From Brevibacterium sp. 239c (GTDB lineage: Bacteria; Actinomycetota; Actinomycetes; Actinomycetales; Brevibacteriaceae), in the NCBI RefSeq assembly GCF_900169365.1, contig NZ_FXZH01000006.1, positions 124,001-188,000 on the forward strand: a DNA stretch of 64,000 nucleotides, read 5' to 3'. Every line of letters starts with the position of its first letter. The stretch's first letter is position 1. Of the stretch, positions 60,146 to 64,000 are shown one piece after another. The position numbers and the translations under genes were made by a program. A model generated the notes under the pieces. It was not told where the DNA came from, made no database searches, and saw only the letters and a list, made by a program, of their open reading frames with translations.

Positions 60146-60876
60146 TCGCGGGTTCCGAAGACGCTCGAACCGACGCGGACCATGGTGGCGCCTTCGGCGA
60201 TGGCGAGTTCGAAGTCGCTGCTCATCCCCATGGAGAGTTCGCTCGCTTCGGCGGGCATGACGCCCGAGGTGAGGAGCTTCTCGCTGAGTTCACGGAGTTC
60301 GGTGTAGCTGGGACGGATCTCTTCGGGCGTCCGCCCGGGAAGACCGATCGTCATGAGTCCGCGCAATCTCATCCGGGTGAACCCACGAAGTTCGGAGATG
60401 AGTGCCTCAGCATCCTCGGGCGCGATCCCGGACTTCGAGTCCTCACGCGAGGTGTTGACCTGCACGAAGCAGTCAATGGTCTGATCGAGGACGTCCAGTC
60501 GATTGCTGATCTTCGTCGCAAGCTCAAGAGTGTCGACGGATTGGATGCAGTGCGCATGGCGCAGTGTGTGATTGACCTTGTTCTTCTGCAGGGGGCCGAT
60601 GAGATGCGCCTGATGGTCCAGATCCGCAATGTCATCGGCCTTGCTCACCAGCTCCTGCACCTTGTTCTCCCCGATGAGCGTGAAGCCGTGCTCGATGGCG
60701 ACGCGGATCCTCTCTGCCGGTTGAGTCTTGGTCGCGAGCAGCACGCGCACGTCATCACGTGCTCGTCCGCTCGCCTCGGCGGCGGTCGCTGTGCGTTCGG
60801 CAACCTCGTCAAGGTTGTCTCTGATAGACGCGATCGCGTCCTCGGTCAGTGATGCAGGTGTGTCTGAAGAACTCAT
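60142..60876 (-). CDS. YggS-family PLP homeostasis protein
   Basis: A 244-residue single-domain PLP-binding barrel protein (PLPBP/ProSC). The PLP lysine is in VLLATKTQP. Phosphate and ring contacts include IGENKVQEL, LIGPLQKNKV and the C-terminal ELSMGMSSDFELAIAEGATMVRVGSSVFG. It buffers pyridoxal phosphate supply in the cytoplasm. In many actinobacteria yggS lies by sepF/ftsZ; here it is outside that context, so this could be a second copy. Confidence 0.9.
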   Translation of the reverse strand: MSSSDTPASLTEDAIASIRDNLDEVAERTATAAEASGRARDDVRVLLATKTQPAERIRVAIEHGFTLIGENKVQELVSKADDIADLDHQAHLIGPLQKNKVNHTLRHAHCIQSVDTLELATKISNRLDVLDQTIDCFVQVNTSREDSKSGIAPEDAEALISELRGFTRMRLRGLMTIGLPGRTPEEIRPSYTELRELSEKLLTSGVMPAEASELSMGMSSDFELAIAEGATMVRVGSSVFGTRD

Positions 60877-60989
60877 GCTTCCAGTCTTCCACGTCCCTGC
60901 GCAGCCTGCAGGCCCGGGTGGACTGCCGACCGTGGGAGCGGTCGACTGAGAACCCGGAGTCTGCGAGCCATGAGGTCGCGTTGCAGCAT

Positions 60990-61895
60990 CTACTCGGGCA
61001 GGCCCGGGGCCTTCGGATCGATGTTCCTGATCAGCGCCGAGGTGTCGAGGCCGTCGAAGCCCTCGTCCATGAGCTTCTGCAGCTGAGCGTGGACGAGCTG
61101 CGCGGCCGGCAGGTCGAGGCCCTGCGTTTCGGCGCCGGCGAGGGCGAGTCCAACATCCTTGTGCATGAGTGCAGTGGCGAAGCCGGGCTGGAACGAGTTG
61201 TTCGAGGCTGCGGTCTCGGTCACGCCGGGCACGGGGTACCAGGTGCGCAGCGGCCAGGAGTCTCCGGAGGAGACTGTTGCGATGTCGTAGAAGACCTTCG
61301 GGTCAAGCCCGAAACGTTCGGCGAGCACTGCACCTTCGACAACGCCCTGCAGACTGATCGAGAGCATCATGTTGTTGACGATCTTGGCGGCCTGACCAGC
61401 GGCCTCTCCACCGGCGTGGAACATGTTGCCGGCCATCGGCTCGATGAAGGACTTCGCCTCGGCGACATCCTCATCGGTTCCGCCGAGCATGAAGGTCAGA
61501 GTCCCAGCTTCGGCGCCGGTGACGCCGCCGGAGACCGGACCATCGACGAAGCGGAAGCCGGCCTTGGCTGCCTCGGAGTGCAGGGCGCGGGCGGAGTCGA
61601 AGTCGATGGTCGAGGAATCCACGAGGAGGGTCTTCCTGTCAGCATTGGCCAGCACGCCGTTGGGCTCCAGGTATGCGGTGCGGGCGTGCTCACCCTTCGG
61701 CAGCATTGTGAAGACGATGTCGGCGCCGGCGACCGCCTCGGCGATCGAGCCCACGGCAGTGACACCGTGTTCAGCTGCCGCGGCGACGGCCTCTGGCACG
61801 AGATCGAAACCATTCACAGTGTGACCGGCCTTCACCAGATTCGCGGTCATCGGACGACCCATGTTTCCCAGGCCGACCCATCCAATTGTCGACAT
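60990..61895 (-). CDS. 3-Hydroxyisobutyrate dehydrogenase-family oxidoreductase
   Basis: A 301-residue beta-hydroxyacid dehydrogenase. GWVGLGNMGRPMTANLVKAGH is the NAD(P)-binding start. FVDGPVSGGVTGAEAGTLTFMLGG is the substrate loop, and the catalytic Lys is in GQAAKIVNNMM. Candidate substrates are 3-hydroxyisobutyrate (valine breakdown), tartronate semialdehyde or related acids. GAGGAGG precedes ATG 61895. It is divergent from a LysR regulator, its probable controller. An in-frame extension to 61988 crosses that promoter and is rejected. Confidence 0.85.
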   Translation of the reverse strand: MSTIGWVGLGNMGRPMTANLVKAGHTVNGFDLVPEAVAAAAEHGVTAVGSIAEAVAGADIVFTMLPKGEHARTAYLEPNGVLANADRKTLLVDSSTIDFDSARALHSEAAKAGFRFVDGPVSGGVTGAEAGTLTFMLGGTDEDVAEAKSFIEPMAGNMFHAGGEAAGQAAKIVNNMMLSISLQGVVEGAVLAERFGLDPKVFYDIATVSSGDSWPLRTWYPVPGVTETAASNNSFQPGFATALMHKDVGLALAGAETQGLDLPAAQLVHAQLQKLMDEGFDGLDTSALIRNIDPKAPGLPE

Positions 61896-62036
61896 AATAT
61901 GCCTCCTCGCATCATGTTCTTCAGGTGGTGCAGTGTTTCCCCTCACATTACGCCAGTCGCTGAGGCAACACGGTTCGCGCAGAATCACATATTCCGCACC
62001 GGATATGTGCGCGCACGCAGATAGGATGGAACCACT

Positions 62037-62912
62037 ATGGCTTCATATGCACCAGGCGGGTCCGGTTCGCAGATCTCTCCCGAAGATCTGCTGACACTGC
62101 TTGCCGTGGCTCGGCTGGGAAAGTTCACCGCCGCCGCGCACAGCCTCGGCCTCAACCACACGACGGTGTCCCGACGTATCGCAGCGCTGGAGAAAGCCTA
62201 CGGCGAGCGGATGCTCGTGGCCTCACCGGACGGTTGGGAGCTCAGCACTGCCGGACGACTCCTGCTGCCGGTGGCCGAGGACATCGAGTCTGCTCTGGGG
62301 CGCATCGACGCCCACTCCAGCTCTGCCCTATCCGGGACGATTCGCCTGGCCTGTCCGCAGGCCTTCGCCCTGGAATTCGCGGTGCCGGCCCTAGCCCAGC
62401 TGCAACGGAGCCATCCCAGTCTGCAGTTCGAACTCATCACGGCAACGCAGCGGGCCCGGCAGTACCGGTCGGGCGTCGATATCGAGGTCGTCGTCGGCCG
62501 GCCAGACGCTCCACGCAGCGTCGCGAAGCACATCCGCGACTATCGGCTCCAGCTCTACGCCTCCCGCGAATACTTGCAAACCCATTCGCTGCCGATGACG
62601 CTTGACGATCTTGCCGAGCATCGTCTTGTCTACTACATCGAGAACTCGCTCCAGGTCGATGACCTCGACGAGGCGGGCAACGCACTGCCGCGCGGCAAGG
62701 GATTCTTCCGCTCCACCTCGGTGCATGCGCACGTGCTTGCCACATCAGACGGAGTTGGGATCGGGATCCTGCCCGACTTCCTCGCTGTGGGCAACAGTCG
62801 CCTCGTGCAGGTGCTGCCTGAGGAGTTCTCGAAGCCTGTCTCCTACTGGGCTTCGGTCCGCCACGAATCCCTGCGCAATGCAGGGGTCCGCAGCGTCCTC
62901 GAAGTTCTCTGA
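62037..62912 (+). CDS. LysR-family transcriptional regulator
   Basis: A 291-residue LysR protein. The helix-turn-helix is in LLAVARLGKFTAAAHSLGLNHTTVSRRIAALEK. The effector domain starts at GTIRLACPQAFALEFAVPAL. The segment LVASPDGWELSTAGRLLLP is the usual linker-helix entry. It is divergent from the 3-hydroxyisobutyrate-dehydrogenase-like gene (141-bp gap) and convergent with the 3-hydroxybutyrate dehydrogenase gene, and probably controls one or both. TAGGAT nine bases before the ATG suggests a very short leader. Confidence 0.88.
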   Translation: MASYAPGGSGSQISPEDLLTLLAVARLGKFTAAAHSLGLNHTTVSRRIAALEKAYGERMLVASPDGWELSTAGRLLLPVAEDIESALGRIDAHSSSALSGTIRLACPQAFALEFAVPALAQLQRSHPSLQFELITATQRARQYRSGVDIEVVVGRPDAPRSVAKHIRDYRLQLYASREYLQTHSLPMTLDDLAEHRLVYYIENSLQVDDLDEAGNALPRGKGFFRSTSVHAHVLATSDGVGIGILPDFLAVGNSRLVQVLPEEFSKPVSYWASVRHESLRNAGVRSVLEVL

Positions 62913-62941
62913 GACAGACTCGCACGTCGAGACTTAGGGTC

Positions 62942-63688
62942 TCAGGCCGCGGACCAACCACCGTCGATGCTGTGGGCACTGCCGTTGATGACGGCGGCCG
63001 CGTCACTGGCCAGGAACAGCGCCAACTGCGCAATATCCTCCGGTTCGGCAAGCTTCGGCACCGCAGAGTGGCCGAGGAAGACCTGCTCGAGCACTTCGTC
63101 TTCGCTGATGCCGTTCGTCTTCGCCTGGTCCGTGATCTGCCCCTTGACCAGGGGTGTGAGCACGTAGCCCGGGTTGATGGCGTTGCAGGTGACGCCCTGG
63201 GGGCCGGCTTCCAGCGCGGTCGTCTTCGTCAGTCCCATGAGCCCGTGCTTAGCGGCCACATAGGCTGATTTGTTCGCCGAGGCGCGCAGGCCGTGGATCG
63301 AGGAGAGGTTGATGACCCGCCCCCATCCCCTTTTGCACATCGCCGGCAGCACGGCCTTGGTGAGCACGAAGGGGGCTTCGAGCATGAGAGTGTTGATGAG
63401 CCGCCATTCCTCAAGCGGGAATTCCGTGATCGGGTGGATCCTCTGTATGCCGGCGTTGTTGATGAGGATGTCGACGTCGAGATCGACCCCATCCAGCGCC
63501 GAGGTATCCGCGAGATTCACCGTCCACGCCTGCCCTCCGATGTCGTCGGCCACGGCTTCCGCAGACTCCGCGTGGACGTCTGCGACGATAACGTGCGCTC
63601 CGGCTGCGGCGAAAGCTTCGCTCATAGCCTTGCCGAGGCCGGAGGCGCCCCCTGTGACGAGGGCGCGTTTGCTGCTGAGATCGACCAT
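62942..63688 (-). CDS. 3-Hydroxybutyrate dehydrogenase (short-chain dehydrogenase)
   Basis: A 248-residue SDR. TGGASGLGKAM is the NAD-binding loop, NNAGIQ the second motif, and the catalytic Ser and YxxxK are in INLSSIHGLRASANKSAYVAAKHG. The C-terminal substrate lid (PLVKGQITDQAKTNGISEDEVLEQVFL) and the GIQRIHPI segment match D-3-hydroxybutyrate dehydrogenases, which oxidise 3-hydroxybutyrate to acetoacetate. AAGGGAC precedes the ATG. An MFS carrier gene upstream on the same strand could import the substrate. Confidence 0.87.
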   Translation of the reverse strand: MVDLSSKRALVTGGASGLGKAMSEAFAAAGAHVIVADVHAESAEAVADDIGGQAWTVNLADTSALDGVDLDVDILINNAGIQRIHPITEFPLEEWRLINTLMLEAPFVLTKAVLPAMCKRGWGRVINLSSIHGLRASANKSAYVAAKHGLMGLTKTTALEAGPQGVTCNAINPGYVLTPLVKGQITDQAKTNGISEDEVLEQVFLGHSAVPKLAEPEDIAQLALFLASDAAAVINGSAHSIDGGWSAA

Positions 63689-63789
63689 TGCTGTCCCTTC
63701 AAACGTGTTGTGCTTCCACTGTATTGTGCGCTGTCATGGTTTCGGGCGGTGCCGATATTCATCGGAACCGCCCGATACCGTGTGGTGGT

Positions 63790-63817
63790 GAGCTGATCAG
63801 CCTTATCTGATCAGCTC
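63790..63817 (-). terminator. Hairpin between the MFS gene and 3-hydroxybutyrate dehydrogenase
   Basis: GAGCTGATCAG (63790-63800) pairs exactly with CTGATCAGCTC (63807-63817) around CCTTAT, 21 bases after the MFS stop. Two further GATCAG copies lie nearby (63823, 63837), making a small cluster of the motif. Confidence 0.6.
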
Positions 63818-63838
63818 AGCGCGATCAGCATGAAGTGA

Positions 63839-64000
63839 TCAGCGCTGCGCGGCGTCTCGACGGTCCTTGTCCACCTGATCCAGTGAACGCAGATCGATGC
63901 CCTTCGTCTCCTTCGTGTACAGAAGCGCGATCATCGAGATCACAGCGGCTGCGAGGAGATAGAACGCGATCGGCACCGAGGACTCGAACTTCTGCAGCAG
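63839..64000 (-). CDS. MFS transporter (MHS family), C-terminal fragment
   Basis: The minus strand is open from the window end to a TGA at 63839-63841, giving the last 53 residues: a final membrane helix (VPIAFYLLAAAVISMIALLY) followed by TKETKGIDLRSLDQVDKDRR. The ETKG-x-DL motif after the last helix is typical of metabolite:H+ symporters of the major facilitator superfamily. It lies upstream of 3-hydroxybutyrate dehydrogenase on the same strand, so a short carboxylic acid is a plausible substrate. The rest of the gene is outside the window. Confidence 0.75.
   Translation of the reverse strand: MLQKFESSVPIAFYLLAAAVISMIALLYTKETKGIDLRSLDQVDKDRRDAAQR

Noticed and set aside
62929-62943. A small inverted repeat GAGAC/GTCTC between the LysR and 3-hydroxybutyrate dehydrogenase genes
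   Set aside because: A five-bp stem overlapping a stop codon is too weak to call a terminator.
1-64000. CRISPR arrays, tRNA/rRNA genes, insertion sequences or prophage modules
   Set aside because: No regularly spaced repeats, cloverleaf-like sequence, transposase, integrase or phage structural gene was seen on either strand.

Overview
The window is a stretch of chromosome from a high-GC Gram-positive actinobacterium. The signs are strong G/C bias at third codon positions, a DtxR-type iron box, LPXTG-anchored surface proteins, DUF4235 and DUF3817 genes, and frequent leaderless genes. Three tandem glycine-betaine binding proteins, a full Mrp antiporter operon and iron/heme uptake genes would suit a salt-tolerant surface organism such as Brevibacterium. 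That genus is an inference, not something the sequence proves. I found no rRNA, tRNA, CRISPR array, insertion sequence or prophage gene; the window reads as core-like chromosome with short, often overlapping operons.

Layout. 1-10.2 kb: tail of a siderophore-binding protein, an ArsR/SmtB zinc-type sensor, an exporter/aminotransferase/AhpD-like operon, a cupin, a GCS2-family ligase, an M20 peptidase, an FkbM methyltransferase, an OSBS/N-succinylamino acid racemase and a CDF metal exporter. A 62-bp near-perfect palindrome lies before the exporter. 10.4-19.9 kb: flotillin, DUF3817, a sortase-anchored M28 peptidase, a ferritin-VIT1 fusion, PabC, small membrane proteins, AroD and an alpha/beta hydrolase. 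20.1-26.0 kb: a ProV-ProW-ProX osmoprotectant importer with three successive binding-protein genes, each followed by a strong hairpin. 26.1-29.5 kb: Ogt and a copper-chaperone/DyP-peroxidase cluster. 29.6-35.9 kb: a tightly overlapping N-acetylgalactosamine-type amino sugar operon (SIS isomerase, ROK kinase, PfkB kinase, class II aldolase, DeoR regulator, NagA), followed by a degenerate isochorismatase-like protein.

36-47.7 kb: an S9 peptidase, then an Mrp operon (A/B fusion, C, D, E, F, G) that runs by overlapping codons into a response regulator, a histidine kinase and a lipoprotein. 47.9-55.4 kb: dCTP deaminase coupled to an unknown protein, an LPXTG protein, a degenerate ABC-ATPase-like protein, a membrane-anchored protein and an NHL/thioredoxin protein. 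55.5-60.1 kb: heme/siderophore ABC transporter genes divergent from an enterochelin-esterase homologue, with a DtxR-like box between them. 60.1-64 kb: YggS, a 3-hydroxyisobutyrate-dehydrogenase-like enzyme divergent from a LysR regulator, 3-hydroxybutyrate dehydrogenase and the end of an MFS transporter.

Most notable: (i) a full-length pseudo-ABC ATPase with a TOBE-like C-terminus but no working Walker A lysine, signature, catalytic Glu or H-loop His; (ii) a tandem ProX family with a 376-bp identical tract and a third copy that has lost an aromatic-cage Trp; (iii) GTAAC-N6-GTAAC direct repeats before the osmoprotectant operon and an LPXTG gene, with weaker versions in the M28/VIT1 intergenic region, which could mark one OmpR-family (MtrA-like) regulon; (iv) translational coupling of an Mrp antiporter to a two-component system.
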